From positions 1 through 37,205 of the forward strand of contig NZ_JXQI01000033.1 in assembly GCF_000834015.1 (NCBI RefSeq): a DNA stretch of 37,205 nucleotides. The letters run 5' to 3'. This document shows, in pieces, positions 25,655 to 33,944 of the stretch (positions are counted from its first letter, which is position 1; every line of letters begins with the position of its first letter). The translations under genes and the position numbers were made by a program. This DNA comes from Prevotella pectinovora (GTDB lineage: Bacteria; Bacteroidota; Bacteroidia; Bacteroidales; Bacteroidaceae). Under the pieces are notes generated by a model. That model did not search any database. It was given only the letters and a program-made list of their open reading frames with translations, and was not told the DNA's origin.

Positions 25655-25685
25655 CAAAGATAATGCTATTTTCTCTTATTGCAAA
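25655..25685 (-). promoter_or_regulatory. Consensus promoter of the ribE-upstream RNA
   Basis: Minus-strand TTTG (25682-25685) and TATCTTTG (25655-25662) are exactly 19 bp apart, followed by CA. It is the best full match to the Bacteroidota promoter in the window, implying strong transcription. Confidence 0.85.
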
Positions 25686-25764
25686 TTATTTGCATTAAAT
25701 TTTGCTTTTCATTTACAACAAGACATGAAAATTGTTTTGTCTTCTCTCATGATACACTTATGTT

Positions 25765-26433
25765 TCAATCGCATTTCATCTTTGTTTTTTTAGTCGTGTT
25801 TTCTTGCTTTACATTATCTTTGTTTGTCTTGTTTCCTTGTTTGAGTTTTTTCTTGCATCCTGCAATCATCTTCTGTATCTGAATCACTCTTGCGCTTTTG
25901 TCTTCCGGATATCCGAATTGTTCATAAAATGATAATGCGGAGTCTAGACAATCGAGAGTGTTCTGCCATTCTTTGCTGTTCATATAGCAGTAGGCTAGCC
26001 TGAAGAACACATCGCCTTTTTCTTTGCCATAGCATACGGTAAGCGTTTTCTCATATAGCGGTATGGCCCTGTCGTATTCTTCGAGCAGGAAATGGCTTTC
26101 TGCATCTGCAAAGAAGTACACGCTTCTTTCGTGTGGGGCATAAACTTCCAGGTCTGCTATATACGGGTCAAGGTATCTGCAGGCTTTATCATATTCCCAG
26201 GTATAATAGAAGCATAATCCAATATACGCCTTGAACCTGGGGTTCAGCTTGTATCTTTTATCGAGGCGCGTCAGTATATTTCGCGCCTCGATGTATTTGC
26301 CGCTGCTGAAGTATTCCAGTGCTATTGTCAGCTGTTCTTTGTCAGGCATGCCATTGACTGTTTGTCCTGGCAGTCTTGTGTTGCAGACAGCAGTGATGAA
26401 CATGAAGATGATCAGAGTTCTGATGCCTCTCAT
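25765..26433 (-). CDS. Exported TPR protein coupled to the M64 peptidase
   Basis: Predicted periplasmic or envelope protein-interaction scaffold. Residues 1-24 are a signal peptide (MRGIRTLIIFMFITAVCN...PGQ). Several tetratricopeptide-like helical pairs follow from about 30 to 185, for example IALEYFSSGKYIEARNILTR, EEYDRAIPLYEKTL and KGDVFFRLAYCYMNSKEWQN. The C-terminal 30 residues are very Lys/Asn/Thr-rich. The ATG overlaps the stop of the M64 gene by 4 bp (ATGA), so the two are translationally coupled and probably act together. 222 aa. No specific partner can be named. Confidence 0.8.
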   Translation of the reverse strand: MRGIRTLIIFMFITAVCNTRLPGQTVNGMPDKEQLTIALEYFSSGKYIEARNILTRLDKRYKLNPRFKAYIGLCFYYTWEYDKACRYLDPYIADLEVYAPHERSVYFFADAESHFLLEEYDRAIPLYEKTLTVCYGKEKGDVFFRLAYCYMNSKEWQNTLDCLDSALSFYEQFGYPEDKSARVIQIQKMIAGCKKKLKQGNKTNKDNVKQENTTKKTKMKCD

Positions 26434-27722
26434 TCTCCAGTATAGAATTTAATTAGTTTTGTGAGAGCGTTTTTGCATACGATGCAGAATTCCTTGCAGG
26501 CGTTCGTTCTCATACGGCAGTCCTGCACCCCTCTGTATACACCTTTGGTCCTGTATCCAGCTCCTTCAAAGTATCCCACTTTGTTTTTTGCCTTCTTTTC
26601 GTCTTTTGTCTCAGGTGTAGGTATCGGAGTTCCTTTCTCTATGAGGCTTTCCCATTTGCCTTTGAAGTCGGCAAGGGTGGTGATATTGGCCTCCCATGGT
26701 TCCACGTCGAGAGGATACATCGGAATCTCTTCCCAATCGTAGGCGTATTCATCTGCGAGTCCTGCGAAGCTGTGTCCGAACTCGTGTACGATGACTGGCT
26801 TGAATGATTTGTGTCCTGTGGAACTCAGGTTATAGTAGTTCAGTATACCTCCTCCGCCATAAACATCGGTGTTTACCAATATGATAATATGTTCGTATGG
26901 AGTACCAGCTAGCCAGTCGTGTACCTTTTTCAGGTTCAGTGTCGTAAGGTATCTCTCACTGTGGAAAGTGTCGAAGTTGGATCCCAATGCAGTGTTCTTC
27001 CATATGCCCTTGGACGGTACACTCGTCCCGCTCTCTTCTGATACCGACTTCACAGCAATGACATTGAATCTGTCTTTGTATTCCAAGAATGGTTCGTGAG
27101 CGAAGATTGCGTCAGTCGCAATCTTGACGTCATTGATGTATTTCTCCATTTCGGTTTCTGTATATCCTTCTGCAAGGAAGGCAATGTTGATGCAGTTTGA
27201 GATGTCTGCAGCCTTGTGAATGACGTCGTATGGCGTAGGGTGACTGCCTTTTTTGCTTATCAGCACGTCTTTGGGGGCAATGGTCTCAGTGATTGAAGCC
27301 ACGGTTTCTCTCCTGTTGTTCTTCAGTTTGATGGTCACTTCGGCGGAATCTTTAGGCATAGGCATGAGGATGACATTTTCAAACGATTTGTTTGATGTCC
27401 TGGCCTCGTCGTATGTCTGCCATTCCTGGAAGAGGGTAGAGAGGGAGTTTCTGTAAATCACCTTTCCTGTCTTGTGGTCTCTCATTTCAAATTGAGCGTT
27501 TCCCTCCACCGGAAACTCTCCGAGTCTTGTCTTTCTTCCATACCATCCTGGAATGGAATTCATGTTGTCCACGAAGATATGCTGCTCGTTGGCGTTACCT
27601 CCGAAGATACAGTTTATTCTCAGGGTGTTTTCTGTGAAATACTTGTTGAAGTCTTGTGCCTTCAATGATGTCGTCTGGCATCCAAGAGCCACGACTGAGA
27701 GTAATAATAGCTTTTTGATCAT
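26430..27722 (-). CDS. Secreted M64 (IgA-peptidase-like) metallopeptidase
   Basis: Zinc peptidase of family M64, typical of gut Bacteroidales. Residues 1-22 are a signal peptide ending SLKAQ. Residues 23-150 form the M64 N-terminal beta domain (RINCIFGGNANEQHIFVDN). The catalytic domain contains NIAFLAEGYTETEM and the zinc motif VIVHEFGHSFAGLADEY (about 310-326), an HExxH with the following LADEY as in the family. One M64 member is known to cleave IgA, but the substrate here is unknown. 430 aa. Its start overlaps the folK stop by 4 bp and its stop overlaps the TPR gene by 4 bp. Confidence 0.92.
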   Translation of the reverse strand: MIKKLLLLSVVALGCQTTSLKAQDFNKYFTENTLRINCIFGGNANEQHIFVDNMNSIPGWYGRKTRLGEFPVEGNAQFEMRDHKTGKVIYRNSLSTLFQEWQTYDEARTSNKSFENVILMPMPKDSAEVTIKLKNNRRETVASITETIAPKDVLISKKGSHPTPYDVIHKAADISNCINIAFLAEGYTETEMEKYINDVKIATDAIFAHEPFLEYKDRFNVIAVKSVSEESGTSVPSKGIWKNTALGSNFDTFHSERYLTTLNLKKVHDWLAGTPYEHIIILVNTDVYGGGGILNYYNLSSTGHKSFKPVIVHEFGHSFAGLADEYAYDWEEIPMYPLDVEPWEANITTLADFKGKWESLIEKGTPIPTPETKDEKKAKNKVGYFEGAGYRTKGVYRGVQDCRMRTNACKEFCIVCKNALTKLIKFYTGE

Positions 27723-28132
27723 AGTGTCTTGTCGATAATGAATAATTCCTTGTTGTTGTCATAGTCGTTCATCAGAGTCTTGATATAGTCTCTGTTCCAA
27801 TCGTCTATGTGCAGTTTCGTTTCTCCATACATCAGAATATCGATGTCGAGAGTTATTCTGTTCATCAAGTCATTCTTCTTGCTTCTCTCACATCGTTTTT
27901 CTAGTTGTTTGAATGCTTTCGTGATTTGTGACAACGTATGCTTCGTCGTGGAGAAACAGATGCAGTTGATAAACTTCTCCGATTCTATTCCAATGGGGTC
28001 TGTCCACATTTCTTTGGTAAACACGGTATCGTTGCCCAGCATGAAAGCCAGTTTCCGCTTTGCCAGTGTGATATTCTCCTTGGCGTTGAAGTTGCTGCCT
28101 ATTGAGACGATGATTCTTGTTCCTTTGTCCAT
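27719..28132 (-). CDS. folK: Small HPPK-like protein (dihydropteridine pyrophosphokinase, FolK)
   Basis: Probably transfers pyrophosphate from ATP to 6-hydroxymethyl-7,8-dihydropterin in folate synthesis. IIVSIGSNFNAKENI is the N-terminal HPPK strand and loop. NRITLDIDILMYG holds the Arg and the two Mg-binding Asp. The usual C-terminal P-H-P motif after LMYG is not seen; instead there is HIDDWNRDYIKTLMNDY, so the C terminus is divergent. I start at the ATG at 28132 (137 aa). ATGs at 28180 and 28186 and a TTG at 28192 would add non-conserved residues and enter the inverted repeat at 28168-28234. First gene of a coupled trio with the M64 peptidase and TPR genes. Confidence 0.78.
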   Translation of the reverse strand: MDKGTRIIVSIGSNFNAKENITLAKRKLAFMLGNDTVFTKEMWTDPIGIESEKFINCICFSTTKHTLSQITKAFKQLEKRCERSKKNDLMNRITLDIDILMYGETKLHIDDWNRDYIKTLMNDYDNNKELFIIDKTL

Positions 28133-28167
28133 CCTTTTCGTATTAGTATAAGGTCCTGGAATCGGTC

Positions 28168-28234
28168 CTGTAGATTTCATGTCCATGTTCAAGTGATAAT
28201 TCTATCCTCTTGTCGTTGGATGTGGAATCTACAG
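28168..28234 (-). repeat. Long-armed inverted repeat upstream of folK
   Basis: CTGTAGATTTC (28168-28178) pairs with GGAATCTACAG (28224-28234), 11 bp with one G-T, across 45 bases. Inside it TCCA (28182-28185) can pair with TGGA (28217-28220). In the transcript this would form a long hairpin ending about 36 nt before the folK ATG at 28132. Confidence 0.45.
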
Positions 28235-28277
28235 AACCGCATTTCTCGTTATTGTTTCTTGTCAATCAATTCTGTTT

Positions 28278-29957
28278 TCATTTCTTGTATTTCTCTATCA
28301 GTGAAGTAGCCTGGCTGTTGCCCAGATTTTTTGCCTTGTCGAGGTTTGCCAGTCCCTCCTCCTTTTTGCCGGAGTTTATCTGTGCCAGTCCGAGGATGAG
28401 GTATCCGTCTGAATAGTCAGGAGCTTCTTTCACACATTGTTCAGCAGTCTGCATGGCTTCGCTGATAAGGTTGAGTCTGAGTTGCAGTGATGCTTTTTCA
28501 GCCTTGAAGGATGTTTCATCAGGGGCTAGATATATGGCAATGTCGATATCTGACAGTGCCTGTTTGAAGAGTTTTGCCTTAACTTCAGCTTGTTCTCTGA
28601 CGTAGTAGAATTGGGGAGTTTGTCTTTTTCCTTCAATCACTTCGTAGCGTGTATAGTCGAACACTGCCTGACGGTAGTTCTCCATCCTGTTATATACGTC
28701 GCCTCTCATGATGAAATATTTTGCGCCTTCTTTCACGTTGAGCGTGTCGATGTTGTTCACTGCGCTGTCGAGCAATGCGAGCACTTCTGTGTCTGGAGCC
28801 TTCATCATGTCCTTACATTGAGCTGCATTGTAATACAGATCGCCGTTTTTCAGTTTGCTGTCTGTAAGCGCCATAAATGTATCATAAGCCTTCTGGTAGT
28901 CTTTCTTGGCGAAGAGGATCTGTCCTTCCAGATCTTTGTATATTGGCAGCGCGTTTATGCTGTAAGCCTTTGTCACTTCGTCGATGGCCTTGTCAAGACT
29001 CCATGGGGCGTAGGCGATATCGCTTCTGTACAACTCCTTCATATACATCAGCTTTGCGTAGTTGTAATGGATTTCGTCTTTGGGTTCTGTGCGGTCCACA
29101 GCTGTCTCCATTGTCTTGCGTGCTGCTTCAAAGTCGTTTCTGTTTACCTCAGCTTCAGCCTTTGCCACATAGCCGTCTGCAAGGGTGGGGAAGGCGGTTA
29201 TGAAGTCGCTTGTTGTCGCCTCGCTCTTCACGGAGTCGTTGCTCTGTGTGGCGAGCATCAGAGCCAGCAAGGCTTGATTCTTTTCCGTGGGCAATGCTAC
29301 AGGTATGCCTATCTTCCTGTATGTGTCATCGGTGACCGACAGTCCGCTTGTTGTCAGCTGCATTATGAAGGCTGCATCAGTGGCGTGAGCTTCCGTCGAT
29401 GTCGTTGATGTCTGCAACAGTCCTGCCACTTCACCATTGTCGTTGACGAATGGGCATGCTTCAGTTGTCTCCTTTGCGTAATAGTCGAAGATGTAGTATG
29501 AGAACTTATCCATGAATTTCTCCACACTCTTCACTGTCGCTGCTTCTGGTTTCGTACTTTTGTTGGAGTAGGGCAGAAGCCACAGTTTGCCGCCTGGCGT
29601 AGTTGCAGTGTTGGCGATGGCTGCAGGTTTCGTGTTGCCATCCACTTTGAATTTCACCACATCATAAATATCGTTCAGTCCCAAGATGCGTGTTACGTCC
29701 TTCTTGTTTCCTTTTGCATCGATTACTACAGCTTTGCTGGCGCCTAAGAATGGTTTCAGGTCGCTTATTGCTTCACCGCTTTTGCCTACGAACACTCCAT
29801 GACTTGTGGCATGTATGCTTCCGTCCGCATTGAATGTGGTCAGCGTGAACACGCTTTCCGATGCTTTCTTTACGGCTGCCGACTGTGCTTTTACTGTTGC
29901 TGGCAGAATTAATGCTGCCAATGAGAATATCAGTTTGAAAATTGTTATATGTTTCAT
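28278..29957 (-). CDS. Exported protein: inactive trypsin-like domain plus TPR array
   Basis: Residues 1-25 are a signal peptide ending TVKAQ. Residues about 26-220 resemble the trypsin/HtrA fold (VFTLTTFNADGSIHATSHGVFVG, DIYDVVKFKVDG, FVNDNGEVAGLL). However, the catalytic His position reads SDLKPF where TNNHVV is usual, and the GNSGGP serine motif reads EACPFVND. Only the Asp region looks conserved, so the domain should not cleave. Residues about 280-559 are TPR repeats (for example RGDVYNRMENYRQAVFDYTR, DGYLILGLAQINSGKKEEGL). Start at the ATG at 29957 (559 aa) gives a clean signal peptide. It lies 63 bp downstream of recN on the same strand. A scaffold or chaperone role is inference. Confidence 0.78.
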   Translation of the reverse strand: MKHITIFKLIFSLAALILPATVKAQSAAVKKASESVFTLTTFNADGSIHATSHGVFVGKSGEAISDLKPFLGASKAVVIDAKGNKKDVTRILGLNDIYDVVKFKVDGNTKPAAIANTATTPGGKLWLLPYSNKSTKPEAATVKSVEKFMDKFSYYIFDYYAKETTEACPFVNDNGEVAGLLQTSTTSTEAHATDAAFIMQLTTSGLSVTDDTYRKIGIPVALPTEKNQALLALMLATQSNDSVKSEATTSDFITAFPTLADGYVAKAEAEVNRNDFEAARKTMETAVDRTEPKDEIHYNYAKLMYMKELYRSDIAYAPWSLDKAIDEVTKAYSINALPIYKDLEGQILFAKKDYQKAYDTFMALTDSKLKNGDLYYNAAQCKDMMKAPDTEVLALLDSAVNNIDTLNVKEGAKYFIMRGDVYNRMENYRQAVFDYTRYEVIEGKRQTPQFYYVREQAEVKAKLFKQALSDIDIAIYLAPDETSFKAEKASLQLRLNLISEAMQTAEQCVKEAPDYSDGYLILGLAQINSGKKEEGLANLDKAKNLGNSQATSLIEKYKK

Positions 29958-30020
29958 TTTATATTTGTTGACGGATTGATAAGGGATTCTTCTTGCCAAG
30001 CAAACGGGTTTACGGGCATT

Positions 30021-31682
30021 TCATGCTCCCAACAGGTCTTTGGCATTATGCTTTGCTGCATCGGTAATGTCTGATCCGCTCAGCATCTGCGCTATCTCAT
30101 TTACGCGTTGCTCATCATTGAGTCTTGTCATTGTGCTTTCAGTTCCGTTCTCCGTTTCTTCCTTATACACCTTGTAGTGGGTAGTACCCCTTGCTGCAAT
30201 CTGTGGCAGATGGGTGATGCTTATCACCTGTCTTTCGCTTTGGGCCATTTCCTGCATTATCAGTGCCATTTTTTCGGCAATCTTTCCGCTCACTCCGGTG
30301 TCAATCTCGTCGAAGATGATTGTCGGGAGTTTCACGGCGTTGCTGATCATGGCTTTCAGCGAGAGCATCACTCTTGCGATTTCTCCTCCTGATGCCACCT
30401 GTGAAATAGGCATCATGTCGCTGCTGCTGTTGGCACTGAATAGAAATGCCACGGCATCACAGCCGTCTCTTTGGAACTCTCTCGGTTCGATGCTTATGCT
30501 GAATCTCACCTTTGGTATTCCCAAAGGCACTAACCGGTCTTTCATTCCTCTCTCCACCGTTGTCGCTGCCTTTCGTCTTGTTGCCGTCAGTCTGCCAGCC
30601 ACTTCCTTGCAGTTTGCATTAGCCTCGGAGAGTTTCTGTTCCAGTTCCTTCAGTCTTTCGTCACCATTGTCAATGTTGAGGATCTTCTGTTCCAGTTCGT
30701 CTCTTTTTTCTATGAGCCTGTCCACGGAGTCCGTGTGGTGTTTCTGTTCCAGTGAGTAAATCATGTCGAGGGTTTCGTTTACCTGTTTCTGTCTCTCCGG
30801 ATCTATCTCTATTCCGTCCATGCTTGCCCCCACTTCCTGTGCTATGTCTTTCAGTTCTATATGGCAGTCCTCCATTCTCTCTACCATGCCGGCAGCTTCG
30901 GGATACACGTTGCTGATGCCAGCCAACGTCCTTGCAGCTTCGCGTATGTCGTCTACGAGACTTCTCTCGCCGTTCCCGTTCAGCATGACGTCCACTTGGT
31001 ACAGTGTGCCTTTTATGTCTTCCACATGGTTCAGCTTTTCTTGTTCTGCTTCCAGTTGTTCCTGCATTCCGTGTTGCAGATTTGCAGCCTGCAGTTCATT
31101 TAGCTGGAATCTGTAGAATTCCTCGTTCTCTATGGCTTTCTGCATTTCCCTTTTTGCTTCAGCCACATTGTTGCGCGCTTTCTGCAATTTGTCGTATGCC
31201 GAGTGGTATTCTTCAAGTAATATTGCATTTTGTGCCATAATGTCGAGCACTTTCAGCTGGAAGTCCTCGTTGCCTAGCATGAGGTTTTGGTGCTGGCTGT
31301 GTATGTCGATGAGCTGTTCGCCGAGTTTTCTCGTAATGGCGAGTGATGTCGGTGTGTCGTTGATGAATGCCCTGCTCTTTCCTGAAGCCAGAAGTTCCCT
31401 TCGCAGTATGGTGTCGTTGGCATCATATTCAATGTCATTCTCGTCGAAAAACGCTTTCATGTCGTATCTCGAGAGGTCGAAATGAGCTTCGATTACGCAT
31501 TTGTCAGCTCCTTTCTTTATCTGTCTGGAGTCAGCTCTCTGTCCGAGCAGCAGGTTTATGGCTCCGAGTATGATGCTTTTTCCGGCTCCTGTTTCTCCTG
31601 TTATCACAGAGAACCCAGGAAAGAATTCCATATCGAGCGTGTCTATGAGTGCGAAATTCTTGATATATAGTTGTTTCAGCAT
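30021..31682 (-). CDS. recN: DNA repair protein RecN
   Basis: SMC-like ATPase for double-strand break repair. The Walker A GETGAGKS is at residues 29-36. Two long coiled-coil arms span about 150-400 with a central hinge. The signature SQVASGGEIARVMLSLK is near 425-440 and Walker B IIFDEIDTGVSG near 455-465. 553 aa, normal. ATG at 31682 (MLKQLYIKNFALID). Fifth gene of the conserved order dnaN, exonuclease, coaBC, DUF4835, recN. Confidence 0.96.
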   Translation of the reverse strand: MLKQLYIKNFALIDTLDMEFFPGFSVITGETGAGKSIILGAINLLLGQRADSRQIKKGADKCVIEAHFDLSRYDMKAFFDENDIEYDANDTILRRELLASGKSRAFINDTPTSLAITRKLGEQLIDIHSQHQNLMLGNEDFQLKVLDIMAQNAILLEEYHSAYDKLQKARNNVAEAKREMQKAIENEEFYRFQLNELQAANLQHGMQEQLEAEQEKLNHVEDIKGTLYQVDVMLNGNGERSLVDDIREAARTLAGISNVYPEAAGMVERMEDCHIELKDIAQEVGASMDGIEIDPERQKQVNETLDMIYSLEQKHHTDSVDRLIEKRDELEQKILNIDNGDERLKELEQKLSEANANCKEVAGRLTATRRKAATTVERGMKDRLVPLGIPKVRFSISIEPREFQRDGCDAVAFLFSANSSSDMMPISQVASGGEIARVMLSLKAMISNAVKLPTIIFDEIDTGVSGKIAEKMALIMQEMAQSERQVISITHLPQIAARGTTHYKVYKEETENGTESTMTRLNDEQRVNEIAQMLSGSDITDAAKHNAKDLLGA

Positions 31683-31755
31683 TTCTGTTTTCTGCTAAAG
31701 TGGTTGTATAGAGAGTATATTCGGTAAGAAAATCATTTGAAAATCTTCCTCCTTG

Positions 31756-32664
31756 TCATTCTTTTATCTTTTCCCACGAGTTGTTCTGCGATGGGTTGAT
31801 GGAGAACAGCAGTTCGTATATGGCCTCTTTCTCCTTCTGCGTGCCCTTGCCCTTATAGATGTTTGCCAGCTCGTCTTTCTTGAAGTCAGTCCATATAGCA
31901 GGCAGACTGCTCAGCGGCTTGTCGTCATGAGCCTTCTTGAGATTGGTTTCGAGAGCGGTGGTGATGTTCGTCCTTCCGCGTTCCACATTGTTTGCCATCT
32001 CGTCGAGTCCAGTTCTGTAGTAGTCATACTGCAGTTGTCTGAACGGTTTCATCGCTCCGTCGAGGTAGTCGTTTATGATGGCGAATCTGTTTCTGTCGGT
32101 CTCAAATGATTTCCATCCCGTGAAGTTCAGGTTCTGGGCATTGTTGGTGAGGTTCATACAGCGCTGCAGTATGTCTTCACCTCCCATTGGTGAGAAGCTG
32201 TCGAGGTTGAGTCCGATGATGAGATAGGCGTAATAGGCGAATAGAGCCGTCAGTTGGTTGTCTATCTGTTCTTCATTGAAGTTGAGCTGGTCGAACTGTG
32301 CGAACTCGAAGTTGAAGTCGTTGTCCTTATTATTATATAAGGTAGTGTTATATGCCGAGTTGTATACCGGTCTGTTTGCCTGTATTAGTGCATTGCATGT
32401 GAACTTGTTCGATGACTGGTCGTATTTAGTCACCGTTATGTTGAAGTTGCACACGATTCTTTCGTTTTTCTGGAATTGATAATCCGTCCACTGCCTGTCG
32501 TTGACAAACTGCTCCAGCGTCTCCTTCAGATTGTCGAAGACGCTGGCATCGGTGCCTTGTATCTGGTTGTGGTTGATGGTTATCTTGGCTATCAGCTCCT
32601 GTGCTCCGGCGGATACCGTTGCCACGATGAGCAGTGCATACAGACAAATCAGTCGTATTCTCAT
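31756..32664 (-). CDS. Exported DUF4835 protein
   Basis: Envelope protein typical of Bacteroidetes, found next to coaBC and recN in many genomes as I recall. Residues 1-23 are a signal peptide (MRIRLICLYALLIVATVSAGAQ). The mature start ELIAKITINHNQIQGTD and NFNITVTKYDQSSNKF are characteristic, and LNLDSFSPMGGE is a conserved central motif. 302 aa from the ATG at 32664. An upstream start at 32712 would overlap coaBC and bury the signal peptide. Some databases link this family to the type IX secretion system (name PorD); I cannot confirm that here, and no other secretion gene is in the window. Confidence 0.85.
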   Translation of the reverse strand: MRIRLICLYALLIVATVSAGAQELIAKITINHNQIQGTDASVFDNLKETLEQFVNDRQWTDYQFQKNERIVCNFNITVTKYDQSSNKFTCNALIQANRPVYNSAYNTTLYNNKDNDFNFEFAQFDQLNFNEEQIDNQLTALFAYYAYLIIGLNLDSFSPMGGEDILQRCMNLTNNAQNLNFTGWKSFETDRNRFAIINDYLDGAMKPFRQLQYDYYRTGLDEMANNVERGRTNITTALETNLKKAHDDKPLSSLPAIWTDFKKDELANIYKGKGTQKEKEAIYELLFSINPSQNNSWEKIKE

Positions 32665-32702
32665 GATGTGTAGTGGTTTATGTCTTTTTGTTAGAGAAAT
32701 CA

Positions 32703-33944
32703 TCATTTCCAAAGTTTCTCCATCTCGTCTACGATGTCGCTTGCCACCTCTGTCTTCGGCTTTTTCTGATAATCCTTCTTGCCGTCTGGCGAAATAATGG
32801 AAATCATGTTGTCGTCGCTTCTGAAAGTGGTGCCTTCATTGCGTGTGGAGTTGAGCACTATGAAGTCAAGGTTCTTCTTCGCAAGTTTCTTCTTTGCGTT
32901 CATCTCCTCGTCGTTTGTTTCCAGTGCAAATCCGATCAGCTTCTGTCCAGCCTGCTTTGCCTTGCCGAGAGCGGCGGCAATGTCGTGGGTCGGACTTAGC
33001 GTTATCACGAGGTTGTCGTGCTCACGCTTTATCTTCCTATCGCTCACGTGGCTAGGTTTGAAGTCGGCAACTGCCGCACACAATATCGCTGCATCCTGGC
33101 TGGCGAAGCATTCTGTGGCTGCCTTATGCATTTCATCGCAGCTCTCAACGTCGATTCTTTTTATCATGTCAGAACATTTCATCGTCACTGGTCCGGCGAT
33201 AAGCGTTACTTCAGCGCCTCTTCTCGCACATTCTTCAGCCAGGGCGAAGCCCATCTTGCCGCTTGAGTAGTTGCCTATAAAGCGCACAGGGTCGATTTTC
33301 TCGTATGTAGGTCCGGCGGTAATCATTATCTTCTTGCCCTTGAGTGGCAGTCCTTCCTTGCAGGCAGGAGTGTGGCACGTGTCTTCAAACGCGTTGTCAT
33401 TGTCTTCGAAGAATGCGTCGAGCTGTCTCACTATCTCTTCCGGCTCTTCCATTCTGCCCTTGCCCTCAAGTCCGCTGGCAAGAAATCCGCTCTTGGGTTC
33501 GATGATATGGTTGCCATAGCCCAGAAGCGTATTCATGTTCTGCTGTGTTGACGGATGGCGATACATGTCGAGGTCCATGGCGGGAGCTACGAACACTGGT
33601 GCTTTCATCGAGAGATATGTGGTGATGAGCATGTTGTCGGCAATGCCGTTTGCCATCTTTCCAATCGTTGATGCCGTGCATGGTGCTATGAGCATGGCGT
33701 CGGCCCAGATACCGAGGTCTACGTGTGAGTTCCAGGTGCCGTCTCTCTGAGAGAAGAATTCGCTGATGACCGGTTTGTGGGTCAGTGCCGACAGCGTGAT
33801 GGGAGTGATGAACTCCTTGCCTGCTGGCGTTATCACGACCTGAACCTCTGCCCCGGCCTTTATCAGTCCACGGATGATGTAGCATGCTTTGTATGCCGCG
33901 ATGCTACCTGTTATGCCGAGAACGATTTTCTTTCCTTTCAGCAT
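32703..33944 (-). CDS. coaBC: Bifunctional phosphopantothenoylcysteine decarboxylase/synthetase
   Basis: Makes 4'-phosphopantetheine in coenzyme A synthesis. N-terminal flavoprotein CoaC: GITGSIAAYKA (residues 9-19), HVDLGIWADAMLIAP with the active His, and PAMDLDMYRHPSTQQN. C-terminal CoaB: ITAGPTYEKIDPVRFIGN, NYSSGKMGFALAEE and the SDRKIKRE lysine region. 413 aa. Its ATG overlaps the end of the exonuclease gene by 7 bp, indicating coupling. DUF4835 begins 38 bp downstream. Confidence 0.96.
   Translation of the reverse strand: MLKGKKIVLGITGSIAAYKACYIIRGLIKAGAEVQVVITPAGKEFITPITLSALTHKPVISEFFSQRDGTWNSHVDLGIWADAMLIAPCTASTIGKMANGIADNMLITTYLSMKAPVFVAPAMDLDMYRHPSTQQNMNTLLGYGNHIIEPKSGFLASGLEGKGRMEEPEEIVRQLDAFFEDNDNAFEDTCHTPACKEGLPLKGKKIMITAGPTYEKIDPVRFIGNYSSGKMGFALAEECARRGAEVTLIAGPVTMKCSDMIKRIDVESCDEMHKAATECFASQDAAILCAAVADFKPSHVSDRKIKREHDNLVITLSPTHDIAAALGKAKQAGQKLIGFALETNDEEMNAKKKLAKKNLDFIVLNSTRNEGTTFRSDDNMISIISPDGKKDYQKKPKTEVASDIVDEMEKLWK

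Noticed and set aside
25439..25657. 72-codon open frame on the minus strand upstream of ribE
   Set aside because: It starts with a TTG that lies inside the -7 box of a consensus promoter, so the mRNA would begin after it. The rest has no recognisable protein features and coincides with the folded RNA.
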